Positions 45,696 through 53,229 of a DNA stretch of 53,229 nt are shown here, piece by piece. The stretch's first letter is position 1, and every line of letters starts with the position of its first letter. A program made the position numbers and the translations under genes. Origin of the DNA: Erythrobacter sp. (GTDB lineage Bacteria; Pseudomonadota; Alphaproteobacteria; Sphingomonadales; Sphingomonadaceae); contig NZOF01000152.1 of NCBI GenBank assembly GCA_002695185.1, positions 20,828-74,056 of the forward strand, given 5' to 3'. The notes below the pieces were generated by a model. The model saw only the letters and a program-made list of their open reading frames with translations, did no database searches and was not told the DNA's origin.

Positions 45696-46505
45696 CTAAC
45701 CTTCTTTCGCGGTGGCCTTTGCCGCCGAATGCACCGCCTTGGCAAGGCCTGCCGTCAATTCTCGCAGCTTTGCGGGGGCATCGGGGCCGTGTTCGCCCAC
45801 CAGTTCGACGAGGGCGGAGCCGACCACCACACCATCAGCAACCTTGGCAATCGCGCCTGCCTGTTCGGGCGTGCGCACGCCGAAGCCCACTGCAATGGGC
45901 AGGTCGGTTGCGGCCTTCAGCCTTGCCACGGCTTCCTCGATCGAGGTCTGCGCGGCCTGCTGCTTGCCGGTGATCCCGGCGACCGACACATAGTAGAGGA
46001 ACCCGGCCGAGCCTTCGAGCACCTGCGGCAGGCGCTTCGCGTCGGTGGTGGGGGTGGCGAGGCGGATGGGGGCGATGCCTTTGTCCCGTAATTGCGGGCC
46101 CAGCGCATCGTCTTCCTCGGGCGGGATGTCGACGCAGATCACGCCATCGACACCGGCTTCGAAGGCCGCCTTGGCGAACCAGTCCGGCCCGCGCCGGATC
46201 ATCGGATTGGCATATCCCATCAGCACCAGCGGCACTTCGGGGTGACGATCGCGGAACTCGCGCGCGATCCGCAGCACATCGGCAGTGGTCGTGCCCGCAC
46301 CGAGAGCGCGCAGGTTCGCATTCTGGATCGCCGGGCCATCGGCCATGGGATCGGTGAAGGGCATGCCCAGCTCGATCACATCGGCCCCGCCTTCCACAAG
46401 AGCGTCGAGATTGGCCGCCGTGTCGCTATCACCGGCGGTGACGAAGCAGACGAGGGCGGGATGGGGCTTGGCGAAAGCTGCGGCGATTCGGGTCGGGCTG
46501 TTCAT
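45696..46505 (-). CDS. trpA: Tryptophan synthase alpha subunit
   Basis: A 269-residue TIM-barrel subunit that cleaves indole-3-glycerol phosphate to indole and glyceraldehyde 3-phosphate. The catalytic pair Glu45 and Asp56 lies in [13 protein letters not shown], at the same spacing as Glu49 and Asp60 of the E. coli enzyme. The phosphate site GFGVRTPEQ is near residue 208. Its partner trpB lies upstream but is separated by a membrane protein gene and 177 bases, which is unusual. It runs directly into accD. Confidence 0.97.
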   Translation of the reverse strand: MNSPTRIAAAFAKPHPALVCFVTAGDSDTAANLDALVEGGADVIELGMPFTDPMADGPAIQNANLRALGAGTTTADVLRIAREFRDRHPEVPLVLMGYANPMIRRGPDWFAKAAFEAGVDGVICVDIPPEEDDALGPQLRDKGIAPIRLATPTTDAKRLPQVLEGSAGFLYYVSVAGITGKQQAAQTSIEEAVARLKAATDLPIAVGFGVRTPEQAGAIAKVADGVVVGSALVELVGEHGPDAPAKLRELTAGLAKAVHSAAKATAKEG

Positions 46506-46682
46506 ACTACGCTGCCTGAAGCTGAAGGTTGGAGCACATGGAGCACTGTCTAGGGGGTTAAAACTGGCGGTCGAAGCGGGCGTGCGATCTGGCTGAAAAC
46601 GCAGATTTCACGAGCTTCGATGGCGGAGCCTGCAGCAAAGCGTCGCTGTAGGACAGCATCGAATTCTCGGTGCCTGTAGTCA

Positions 46683-47078
46683 TCATGCTGTCGGCATGTC
46701 ACCGAGGAAAATCCACCGCGCCGCCACACCTGCAATCGAAAGGACGCCGATCACGATTGCCGCGATCATCAGCTGCGGTTCGAGAAGGATCGCCAGAACG
46801 ACAGTCAGTGCGAAAGCCGCGAGCGCACAGCTCACCGCTCTTCCCATACGGGTATGCCATCCGCTGGATCGGACGCCCATGAAATCGAAGGCCAGTGGCG
46901 ACAAGAAGAACGCGAGAAAGCCGGCCATGCTGAAAACGAATACCACGAGAAGGCCGATCGTTTCCCGGGTCCACGTATCGTCCGCGCCGATTTGCGCAAT
47001 ACCGCTGGCTTCGCCGAGAAGCAGCACAACGCATGCTGCGACGTTGAAGGCAAACAGGAGGCGCATGGCCAGATTCAC
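46683..47078 (-). CDS. Small four-helix membrane protein of unknown function
   Basis: A 131-residue protein with four predicted membrane helices at about 7-24, 41-63, 80-99 and 102-120 and short charged loops. I do not recognise a family. Translation probably starts at the GTG that overlaps the trpB stop (GTGA), with GGAG seven bases before it; an ATG four codons later is the alternative. The open frame extends upstream only as a shadow of trpB. It lies between trpB and trpA on the same strand, so it should be co-transcribed with tryptophan genes, but nothing in the sequence ties it to tryptophan. Confidence 0.75.
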   Translation of the reverse strand: MNLAMRLLFAFNVAACVVLLLGEASGIAQIGADDTWTRETIGLLVVFVFSMAGFLAFFLSPLAFDFMGVRSSGWHTRMGRAVSCALAAFALTVVLAILLEPQLMIAAIVIGVLSIAGVAARWIFLGDMPTA

Positions 47079-48289
47079 ATCTCCACTCCAAGCCTTTCGG
47101 CCACGGTGAAGATGTCCTTGTCGCCGCGCCCGCAGAGGTTGGCGAGGATGATGCTGTCCTTCGGCATGTCCTTGGCGCGCTTGGCAACCGCCGCGATGGC
47201 ATGGCTGGGTTCGAGCGCCGGGATAATGCCTTCGGTGCGGCACAGCAGCTGGAACGCCTCCAGCGCTTCCTCATCGGTGATGGCGGTGTATTCTACGCGG
47301 CCGGTGTCTTTCAGCCAAGCGTGTTCGGGGCCGATACCGGGATAGTCGAGACCTGCGCTGATCGAGTGGCCTTCGGTGATCTGGCCGTCGTCATCCTGCA
47401 GCAGATATGTCTTGTTGCCATGCAGCACGCCGGGGAAACCGCCGAGCAGGCTGGCGGCATGTTCGTCACCATCGAGGCCATGGCCCGCTGCCTCGACACC
47501 GAGCATCTTCACGTCCGGATCGTCGAGAAAGGGGTGGAACAGCCCAAGCGCGTTGGAACCGCCGCCGATGGCAGCCACCAGCAGATCGGGCAGGCGGCCA
47601 ATGCGGTCCTGCATCTGCACGCGGGCTTCCTTGCCGATCACGCTTTGGAAATCGCGGACCAGCTCGGGATAGGGATGCGGCCCGGCGGCAGTGCCTATGA
47701 TGTAGAAAGTGTCGTGGACATTGGCGACCCAGTCGCGCAGCCCTTCGTTCATCGCATCCTTCAGCGTGCCGCGTCCGCTGGTGACGGGCACGACTTCCGC
47801 GCCGAGCAGCTTCATGCGGAAGACGTTGGGCGACTGGCGCCGCACATCCTCTGCGCCCATATAGATCACGCAAGGCAGGCCGAAACGCGCGCAGACCGTG
47901 GCGGTGGCCACGCCATGCTGTCCTGCGCCGGTTTCCGCGATGATGCGCGTCTTGCCCATGCGGATGGCCAGCAGGATCTGCCCGATGCAATTGTTGATCT
48001 TGTGCGCGCCCGTGTGATTGAGCTCGTCACGTTTGAACCAGACCTGCGCCCCGCCTAGCGCCTCGGTCAGCCGTTCTGCGAAATAGAGCGGGGAGGGGCG
48101 GCCCACGTAATGTTCGAGCAGGTCGTCGAACTCGCGCTGGAATTCGGGATCGGCCTGAGCGGCGCGATATTCCCGCTCGAGATCGAGGACGAGCGGCATG
48201 AGCGTTTCGGCGACATAACGACCGCCGTAATCGCCGAAATGTCCGCGCTCGTCGGGCTGGTTGCGATAGGTATTGGGATTGCTGGCCAT
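47075..48289 (-). CDS. trpB: Tryptophan synthase beta subunit
   Basis: A 404-residue PLP enzyme that condenses indole with serine to tryptophan. Lys97 in HTGAHKINN binds [20 protein letters not shown] holds the catalytic glutamate, and GGGSNALG binds the cofactor phosphate. Length and sequence are of the standard TrpB1 type. The usual trpF neighbour is not upstream; a chorismate mutase gene diverges from it instead, with a 91-base gap that holds a two-part stem. A membrane protein gene follows and is coupled by overlap. Confidence 0.97.
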   Translation of the reverse strand: MASNPNTYRNQPDERGHFGDYGGRYVAETLMPLVLDLEREYRAAQADPEFQREFDDLLEHYVGRPSPLYFAERLTEALGGAQVWFKRDELNHTGAHKINNCIGQILLAIRMGKTRIIAETGAGQHGVATATVCARFGLPCVIYMGAEDVRRQSPNVFRMKLLGAEVVPVTSGRGTLKDAMNEGLRDWVANVHDTFYIIGTAAGPHPYPELVRDFQSVIGKEARVQMQDRIGRLPDLLVAAIGGGSNALGLFHPFLDDPDVKMLGVEAAGHGLDGDEHAASLLGGFPGVLHGNKTYLLQDDDGQITEGHSISAGLDYPGIGPEHAWLKDTGRVEYTAITDEEALEAFQLLCRTEGIIPALEPSHAIAAVAKRAKDMPKDSIILANLCGRGDKDIFTVAERLGVEM

Positions 48290-48310
48290 GCGGCCCTATT
48301 GCCGAGGTGT

Positions 48311-48356
48311 TGCGGACAAGTCGAGAGAGGGTTTGGTTTGTCCTCGACAAGCCGCA
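48311..48356. other. Two-part stem in the trpB / chorismate mutase intergenic region
   Basis: The outer arms TGCGG (48311-48315) and CCGCA (48352-48356) and the inner arms GTCGAG (48320-48325) and CTCGAC (48343-48348) can pair, with a small internal loop and a 17-base apical loop. It could be an mRNA leader structure for trpB or an operator-like dyad. No run of Trp codons marks a leader peptide. Confidence 0.4.
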
Positions 48357-48380
48357 TTCTACCCGCCATTCGGCGCTGCC

Positions 48381-48692
48381 ATGAGTGACAGTTTCAAGCT
48401 TCCCGAAGATTGCGAAACCATGCGTGAAGTACGCATCGGCGTGGACACGACCGACCGCGAGCTGATGGAACTGCTCGACCGGCGGTTCGGCTACATGCGC
48501 GCCGCCGCGCGGATCAAGCAGGACCGCAATGTCGTGCGCGACGAAGCGCGCAAGGCGGAAGTGATCGAAAACGCGAAGGCTGATGCAGAGAAGCGGGAAT
48601 TGCCGGCGGAGAAAATCGAGCAAATCTGGGAGCTTCTGGTCGAAACCTCGATTGCTTACGAACTGGCCGAATGGGACCGGATCAGGGCCTAG
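48381..48692 (+). CDS. Chorismate mutase, AroQ type
   Basis: A 103-residue all-helical chorismate mutase that converts chorismate to prephenate for Phe and Tyr synthesis. Conserved active-site residues are visible in EVRIGVDTTDRELMELLDRRFGYMRAAARIKQ (split here into short helices) and in the C-terminal IWELLVETSIAYE. It resembles the PchB-like short form; an isochorismate pyruvate-lyase activity is possible but there are no siderophore genes nearby. The ATG at 48381 is the first that fits the family length. It diverges from trpB, and its 3' end overlaps that of trmJ by 11 bases. Confidence 0.88.
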   Translation: MSDSFKLPEDCETMREVRIGVDTTDRELMELLDRRFGYMRAAARIKQDRNVVRDEARKAEVIENAKADAEKRELPAEKIEQIWELLVETSIAYELAEWDRIRA

Positions 48693-49404
48693 GCTTGCGC
48701 TGGAGCGAGGACAGCACGCCGCGAAGGGTGCGCACCTCCAGATGATTCCAGCCCGGTTTGGTCAACACGCCGCGTAGCGTGCGCCGCGTGGCATCGGCGC
48801 GCGGTTCGGGAAGGAAATAGCCCTTGGGTTCAAGCATGCCTTCCAGATGCGCGATCAGGCCCTCAAGCTCGTCCTGCGGGGCGGGCGGCAGCATGTCTTC
48901 CTGCGTCGGCTGCACCAGCTGCTCGTGCTTCGACCATTCGTAAGCGCACAGGATCACCGCCTGCGCGAGGTTCAGCGATCCGAATTCGGGATTGATCGGC
49001 ACGGTGAGGATTGCCCGGGCCAATGCCACGTCCTCGGTTTCCAGCCCCGAGCGCTCGGGCCCGAACAGGATCGCGCTGCGTCCTTCCGCCTGGGCGATCT
49101 CCTGACACGCCTGCTCGGGCGTAAAGACCGGCTTGGTAACGCCGCGCTTGCGCACCGTGGTGGCATAGACATGCGCGCAATCGGCCACTGCTTCGGCCGT
49201 GCTGTCGTAGACCCTGGCCTGCTCCAGCACGATGTCGGCCCCTGCGGCAGAAGGCCCCGCATCTGGATTGGGCCAGCCATCGCGCGGGGTGACCATGCGC
49301 AGCTCGACAAGGCCGAAGTTGAGCATCGCCCGAGCAGCCTTGCCGATATTCTCGCCCAGCTGCGGCCGGACGAGGACGATCACGGGTTTGCGATCGTCAG
49401 CCAA
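48682..49404 (-). CDS. trmJ: RNA 2'-O-methyltransferase, TrmJ/SpoU family
   Basis: A 240-residue knotted (SPOUT) methyltransferase. [22 protein letters not shown] at the N-terminus, [16 protein letters not shown] and [12 protein letters not shown] are the three family motifs. TrmJ methylates the ribose of residue 32 in several tRNAs. The likely start is TTG at 49404, which lies inside the end of nrdR (eight-base overlap), so translation depends on coupling. No other start fits before the conserved motif. It is the last gene of the rpiB-glyA-nrdR run. Confidence 0.9.
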   Translation of the reverse strand: MADDRKPVIVLVRPQLGENIGKAARAMLNFGLVELRMVTPRDGWPNPDAGPSAAGADIVLEQARVYDSTAEAVADCAHVYATTVRKRGVTKPVFTPEQACQEIAQAEGRSAILFGPERSGLETEDVALARAILTVPINPEFGSLNLAQAVILCAYEWSKHEQLVQPTQEDMLPPAPQDELEGLIAHLEGMLEPKGYFLPEPRADATRRTLRGVLTKPGWNHLEVRTLRGVLSSLQRKPRP

Positions 49405-49873
49405 GTTTCTGCTCGTTCTGCGCGGCTTCCTGCACCGTGCTGGCGAATTCCTCGAAATCGCGCGCTTCGCTGAAATCGCGATAGACGCTGGCGAAGCGGA
49501 TATAGGCTACGCTGTCGAGTTGGCGCAGGCCGTCCATGACCAGTTCGCCGATACGCTTGGACGGGATCTCGGCCTCGCCGGCCGTTTCGACCTGACGCTG
49601 GATGCCGCTGACGAGTTGGTCGATCTGTTCTTGCACCACGTCGCGCTTGCGGCAGGCGAGGGCGATCGACTGTTCCAGCTTGCTCCGGTCGAAGGGCTGA
49701 CGCCGTTCGCCGCTTTTGACCACGGTTACCTCGCGCAACTGCACGCGTTCGAAAGTGGTGAAACGCGCCCCGCATTTGGAACACTGCCGCCGGCGGCGGA
49801 TCGAGGTGGAATCCTCGGTAGGGCGCGAATCCTTTACCTGACTGTCGTCATGGGCACAAAACGGGCAACGCAT
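49397..49873 (-). CDS. nrdR: Transcriptional repressor NrdR
   Basis: A 158-residue regulator of ribonucleotide reductase genes. A zinc ribbon with Cys3, Cys6, Cys31 and Cys34 (MRCPFC and CSKCGARF) binds DNA. An ATP-cone domain at about 49-139 ([20 protein letters not shown]) senses dATP/ATP. No nrd gene is in the window, so its targets are elsewhere. The order glyA-(small gene)-nrdR is common in alphaproteobacteria. The sequence matches the family end to end. Confidence 0.96.
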   Translation of the reverse strand: MRCPFCAHDDSQVKDSRPTEDSTSIRRRRQCSKCGARFTTFERVQLREVTVVKSGERRQPFDRSKLEQSIALACRKRDVVQEQIDQLVSGIQRQVETAGEAEIPSKRIGELVMDGLRQLDSVAYIRFASVYRDFSEARDFEEFASTVQEAAQNEQKLG

Positions 49874-49902
49874 TTAGGTACTGTCTCGTCAGGCAATCGC
49901 GC

Positions 49903-50151
49903 TCAGGGGCGCAGGCGTTTGTAAAGCATGAAGCCAGCACCGGCGACGAGGCCGAGCGGCCAGGTGACGACCGGCAGGATTCCGCCAGCAATGGCGCCCA
50001 CAGCGGCGCCGGTCAGGACAGGCTTGGTCGACGGGGGGTCGAGGCCTTCCTTGGCCATGCCCTTGATCTCTGCTGTCGCATCGGGGACCAGATCGTGGTC
50101 GCCGAAGCCATTGCCCTTCTTGGGATCGTGATCGTCGTGATTGTTCGTCAT
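49903..50151 (-). CDS. Small membrane protein with acidic His-rich N-terminus, unknown function
   Basis: An 82-residue protein. The first 45 residues are hydrophilic and rich in Asp, His, Lys and Gly (MTNNHDDHDPKKGNGFGDHD). One or two hydrophobic segments follow at about 47-76, with a glycine pattern (GAAVGAIAGGILP) typical of tight helix packing. GGAG stands six bases before the ATG; the longer frame upstream overlaps glyA and is unlikely. It lies between glyA and nrdR on the same strand and should be co-transcribed. No function can be read. Confidence 0.78.
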   Translation of the reverse strand: MTNNHDDHDPKKGNGFGDHDLVPDATAEIKGMAKEGLDPPSTKPVLTGAAVGAIAGGILPVVTWPLGLVAGAGFMLYKRLRP

Positions 50152-50167
50152 GGGAAGCTCCTTACCC

Positions 50168-51451
50168 TTAGCGTCCGGGATAGACGGGGAAAGCTTCGCA
50201 CAATTCGGTGACGCGGTCACGCACGCTCTGTTCGGTCTGGCCGTCGCCTTCGGGGCCGTTGCGCGAAAGGCCGTCGACCACTTCGCAGATTAGCTTGCCG
50301 ATCGTCTCGAACTCCGCCTCGCCGAAGCCGCGCGTGGTGCCTGCCGGTGAGCCAAGACGGATGCCGCTGGTCACGAAGGGGCTGCGCGTGTCGTAGGGGA
50401 TGCCGTTCTTGTTACAGGTCAGCCAGGCGCGGTCGAGGCCGGTTTCGGCGGCCTTGCCGGTCACGTCCTTGGGAGTGAGATCGACGAGCATGGAGTGATT
50501 GTCGGTACCGCCCGATACCACGCGCAGGCCGTTTGCCTCGATCCCGCGGGCCAGTGCGCGCGCATTGGCTACGACATTGGCGGCGTAGGTCTTGAATTCG
50601 GGGCGCAGCGCCTCGCGGAAGGCCACCGCCTTGGCTGCCACAATGTGCATCAGCGGGCCGCCCTGCATGCCGGGGAAGACCGCCATGTTGATGGGCTTGG
50701 TATATTTCTCGTCGTTCCACAGGATGATGCCCGAGCGCGGACCGCGCAGGCTCTTGTGGGTGGTGGTGGTCACGACATCGGCATGCGGGAAGGGCGAGGG
50801 ATGCGCGCCGCCTGCAACAAGGCCGGAGATGTGGCTCATGTCGACCATGAGATAGGCGCCGACCTCGTCCGCCACCTTGCGGAAGGCTTCCCAGTCCCAC
50901 ACGCGGCTGTAAGCCGTGCCGCCTGCGATGATCAGCTTTGGCTTGTGCTCCTTCGCGATCGCCATGACCTCGTCCATGTCGATGCGCTCGTCATCCTTGC
51001 GCACGCCATAGCTGACCGGATTGAACCACTTGCCGCTCATGTTAACGGGCGAGCCATGGGTGAGATGCCCGCCCGAATTGAGGTCGAGGCCCATGAAGGT
51101 ATCGCCCGGCTGCAACAGCGCGAGGAAGACCGCCTGGTTCATCTGCGAACCGGAGTTGGGCTGGACGTTGGCGAAATTGCAGCCGAACAGTTCCTTCGCA
51201 CGGTCGATGGCGAGTGTTTCGACCACATCGGCATAATCGCAGCCGCCGTAATAGCGTTTGCCCGGATAACCTTCGGCATATTTGTTGGTGAAGACGCTGC
51301 CAGCAGCTTCGAGAACTGCGGTGGAAGCGATGTTCTCGCTCGCGATCAGTTCGATCTTGTCTTGCTGGCGCTTCAGTTCGTTGCGGACGGCGGCATAAAC
51401 CTCGGGGTCAGCCTGTTCGAGCGTGTCGTTCCAGAAACGGTTGTCGGTCAT
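50168..51451 (-). CDS. glyA: Serine hydroxymethyltransferase
   Basis: A 427-residue PLP enzyme that interconverts serine and glycine while charging tetrahydrofolate with a one-carbon unit. Lys233 in [14 protein letters not shown] carries [13 protein letters not shown] and [10 protein letters not shown] near the N-terminus are typical. Length is normal. It starts eight bases after rpiB, so the two are co-transcribed with the genes that follow. It links this operon to folate metabolism and thus to folC. Confidence 0.97.
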   Translation of the reverse strand: MTDNRFWNDTLEQADPEVYAAVRNELKRQQDKIELIASENIASTAVLEAAGSVFTNKYAEGYPGKRYYGGCDYADVVETLAIDRAKELFGCNFANVQPNSGSQMNQAVFLALLQPGDTFMGLDLNSGGHLTHGSPVNMSGKWFNPVSYGVRKDDERIDMDEVMAIAKEHKPKLIIAGGTAYSRVWDWEAFRKVADEVGAYLMVDMSHISGLVAGGAHPSPFPHADVVTTTTHKSLRGPRSGIILWNDEKYTKPINMAVFPGMQGGPLMHIVAAKAVAFREALRPEFKTYAANVVANARALARGIEANGLRVVSGGTDNHSMLVDLTPKDVTGKAAETGLDRAWLTCNKNGIPYDTRSPFVTSGIRLGSPAGTTRGFGEAEFETIGKLICEVVDGLSRNGPEGDGQTEQSVRDRVTELCEAFPVYPGR

Positions 51452-51458
51452 GTCGGTC

Positions 51459-51896
51459 CTACAGCGATGGGTTGGAAAGCTTGTCGACGCGGCGCTGATG
51501 CCGGCCGCCAGCGAATTCGGTATCGAGGAAAGCGGTGACGCAGGCCTTGGCCATGTCCACGCCGGTCAGGCGCGCGCCAAGCGCAATGCAGTTCGCGTCG
51601 TTATGTTCGCGCGCAAGGGCAGCCGAGAGCGGTTCGGAAACCAGCGCGCAGCGCACGGCCGGGTTACGATTGATGCTCATGGAAATCCCGATCCCGCTGC
51701 CGCACAGGGCGATCCCGCGTTCGGCAGTACCGTCCGCCACAACGCTGGCGAGCTTGTACCCAAAGTCGGGATAATCGACGCTGTCGGCGGTTTCCGGGCC
51801 GAGGTCGGCGACCTCGTGACCCATCTCGATCAGCCAGTCCCGCAGGGCGGCTTTGAGGTCGAGGGCGGCATGGTCTGAAGCAAGGGCGATACGCAT
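51459..51896 (-). CDS. rpiB: Ribose-5-phosphate isomerase B
   Basis: A 145-residue isomerase interconverting ribose 5-phosphate and ribulose 5-phosphate. The catalytic Cys65 lies in [15 protein letters not shown], matching Cys66 of E. coli Rpi[14 protein letters not shown] at the N-terminus and DYPDFG are also typical. It is the first gene of the rpiB-glyA-(82 aa)-nrdR-trmJ run. An inverted repeat lies 39 bases upstream. Confidence 0.95.
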   Translation of the reverse strand: MRIALASDHAALDLKAALRDWLIEMGHEVADLGPETADSVDYPDFGYKLASVVADGTAERGIALCGSGIGISMSINRNPAVRCALVSEPLSAALAREHNDANCIALGARLTGVDMAKACVTAFLDTEFAGGRHQRRVDKLSNPSL

Positions 51897-51934
51897 GCGC
51901 GCGCCATAGTGAAGTGAGCCGATTCGCGCGACCC

Positions 51935-51967
51935 CGCCGCGAGACTTTTCCTGAAGCTCTCGCGGCG
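51935..51967. other. Perfect inverted repeat upstream of rpiB
   Basis: CGCCGCGAGA (51935-51944) pairs with TCTCGCGGCG (51958-51967) over a 13-base loop. No T-run follows on either strand. It may end carbonic anhydrase transcripts with help, or be part of the rpiB promoter region. Confidence 0.5.
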
Positions 51968-52041
51968 AGGCCGGACAAGGTGGTTATGTCAGATTTCGGT
52001 CGCCGCAATTAGCGCCGATAAGTCAATGTGCCAGCGCTCGC

Positions 52042-52779
52042 TCAGTCTTCCGGGGCGAGGACGAGCCGGTTGTTCAGCGGCTGCATCGACCGCGCGCTTT
52101 GTCCCAGAATTCTTTCGAAAGCCGCAAGTTGGGCGGGGCTTGCTTCCAGAACCTGGTCGGCCACGTGCCAGTTCACGCCTTCAGTGCAGGGCGGCGTCGT
52201 CAGCGATCCCATATAGCGATATACATCGATATTTTCGGGTACGAGTTCGCGCACGTCCACGGCAACGTTCTTCGATCCGCCATCAATCCCGGCAAGGATT
52301 TTAGCGAGGGCGGGATTTTCGTCACCTTCTTCGAACATGACGCCCAGCACGGCGAAATCGCCTGTTGCCGTACCATGAACGAGATGCACGGTGAGCGGAT
52401 AGCGCCGACCATGCAGGCGGTGTTCGGATGGCGTGTGGAAGTGGAACTGAACCAGACTGAAAAGATGCTGGCCCGAGATCATGCCCATGCCCGGCGCAAC
52501 GTCTACCTGCACCTTGGAGGGGCCGGTTTTCAGTTCGCCGGTAGTTTCCTCATAGGAACTGGCAAACTCGATTTCGCCGCGCGTATTGGCGAGATTTAGA
52601 TCGATCGGCGATTGCATGTTTCCTGCGTCGCAGGCCCCATAGGCTTCATTGGTGATCGACCATTTTTCCGGCAGATCCCCATCGCCATAAACCCAGTCCA
52701 CTGCCCCCTCCGGAGCCGCGATAGCGGCGGCTCCCGAAACGGCTAACACAATAGAAGCGACTGCAGCCGCGAATTTCAT
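52042..52779 (-). CDS. Alpha-class carbonic anhydrase, exported
   Basis: A 245-residue periplasmic enzyme that hydrates CO2. The zinc ligands His113, His115 and His132 lie in FHFHTPSEH and VHLVHG. QSPID (56-60), Cys50 and the Cys in TTPPCTEGVNW (near 197) form the disulfide usual in this class. A signal peptide MKFAAAVASIVLAVSGAAAIA is clear. GGGAGAGG precedes the ATG at 52779; a TTG one codon earlier is less likely. It follows rpoD by 20 bases, so read-through expression is possible. Confidence 0.94.
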   Translation of the reverse strand: MKFAAAVASIVLAVSGAAAIAAPEGAVDWVYGDGDLPEKWSITNEAYGACDAGNMQSPIDLNLANTRGEIEFASSYEETTGELKTGPSKVQVDVAPGMGMISGQHLFSLVQFHFHTPSEHRLHGRRYPLTVHLVHGTATGDFAVLGVMFEEGDENPALAKILAGIDGGSKNVAVDVRELVPENIDVYRYMGSLTTPPCTEGVNWHVADQVLEASPAQLAAFERILGQSARSMQPLNNRLVLAPED

Positions 52780-52799
52780 CAACCTCTCCCGTGGTTAAA

Positions 52800-53229
52800 T
52801 TACTGGTCCAGAAAACTCCGCATCTTGCGGCTGCGGCTCGGGTGCTTGAGCTTCCGCAGAGCCTTGGCCTCAATCTGACGGATACGTTCGCGGGTCACCG
52901 AGAACTGCTGGCCGACTTCTTCCAGCGTGTGATCGGTGTTCATCCCGATACCGAAGCGCATGCGCAGCACGCGTTCTTCGCGCGGCGTCAGGCTGGCAAG
53001 GACGCGGGTGACCGTTTCCTTGAGGTTCGCCTGGATCGCTGCATCGACCGGAATGATCGCATTCTTGTCTTCGATGAAATCGCCGAGGTGCGAATCTTCC
53101 TCGTCGCCGATCGGCGTTTCGAGGCTGATCGGTTCCTTGGCGATCTTCATCACCTTGCGCACCTTCTCGAGAGGCATGGAGAGCTTCTCCGCCATCTCTT
53201 CGGGTGTCGGTTCGCGGCCCTGATCGTGC
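52800..53229 (-). CDS. rpoD: Primary sigma factor RpoD, C-terminal part
   Basis: The last 142 residues of the housekeeping sigma-70 factor; the frame is open to the right edge. Sigma region 3 ([35 protein letters not shown]) and region 4 are visible. Region 4 carries the helix-turn-helix [34 protein letters not shown], which contacts the -35 element. The sequence is close to the standard alphaproteobacterial RpoD. The stop is separated from the carbonic anhydrase gene by 20 bases. Confidence 0.97.
   Translation of the reverse strand, partial: HDQGREPTPEEMAEKLSMPLEKVRKVMKIAKEPISLETPIGDEEDSHLGDFIEDKNAIIPVDAAIQANLKETVTRVLASLTPREERVLRMRFGIGMNTDHTLEEVGQQFSVTRERIRQIEAKALRKLKHPSRSRKMRSFLDQ

Overview
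The window is an ordinary, densely packed piece of an alphaproteobacterial chromosome. It most likely comes from the Sphingomonadales, and the gene content and small lineage-type proteins suggest an Erythrobacteraceae-like marine or freshwater aerobe. Pointers are CpdR next to N-formylglutamate amidohydrolase, the trpB/trpA/accD/folC order, the rpiB-glyA-nrdR-trmJ run, a SapC-like protein, several short exported proteins of unknown function, and a canonical alphaproteobacterial EcfG-type promoter. There is no integrase, transposase, phage gene, CRISPR array or toxin-antitoxin pair.

Layout. 1-9.6 kb: the 3' end of sdhA coupled to a lipoprotein zinc peptidase, a periplasmic cyclophilin, a lone ClpP-like protease, creD, a YpfJ-type peptidase, a 3-hydroxybutyrate dehydrogenase, guaB, an RsmB-type rRNA methylase and a TPR protein. 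9.6-17.9 kb: rppH coupled to an esterase, the two-subunit 2-oxoacid:ferredoxin oxidoreductase korA-orf-korB, a membrane hydrolase, and a PAP2 phosphatase divergent from a photolyase. 18-22.7 kb: cyclopropane-fatty-acid synthase, glutathione transferase and alaS. 22.7-31.6 kb: a 59-residue protein, a KefB-type antiporter, a GNAT-nitrilase fusion, icd, a tiny Asp-tailed exported protein, tRNA-Val(GAC), cpdR, the amidohydrolase and a PDZ/M48 lipoprotein. 31.6-41.8 kb: sapC, an FAD oxidase, a DEAD-box helicase, uvrD, rsmD, rluB and a Rieske oxygenase. 41.8-53.2 kb: ampG, folC, accD, trpA, a membrane protein, trpB, chorismate mutase, trmJ, nrdR, glyA, rpiB, an alpha carbonic anhydrase and the 3' end of rpoD.

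How the genes fit together. Central carbon metabolism is well represented: succinate dehydrogenase, isocitrate dehydrogenase and a ferredoxin-linked 2-oxoacid oxidoreductase. Aromatic amino acid, folate, fatty acid and purine synthesis genes are also present, with RNA maturation enzymes (RsmB-like, RsmD, RluB, TrmJ, RppH). A stress and light theme runs through the middle: photolyase, cyclopropane synthase and GST lie behind a perfect GGAAC-N17-CGTT promoter. That site overlaps a near-consensus promoter pointing at the PAP2 gene.

I did not find a clearly new multi-gene system. The observations most worth checking are the overlapping divergent EcfG promoter at 16.5 kb, the unknown low-GC gene stitched between korA and korB, a candidate small RNA at 30.3-30.4 kb, the membrane gene inserted between trpB and trpA, and the compositional block between about 17.4 and 42 kb.
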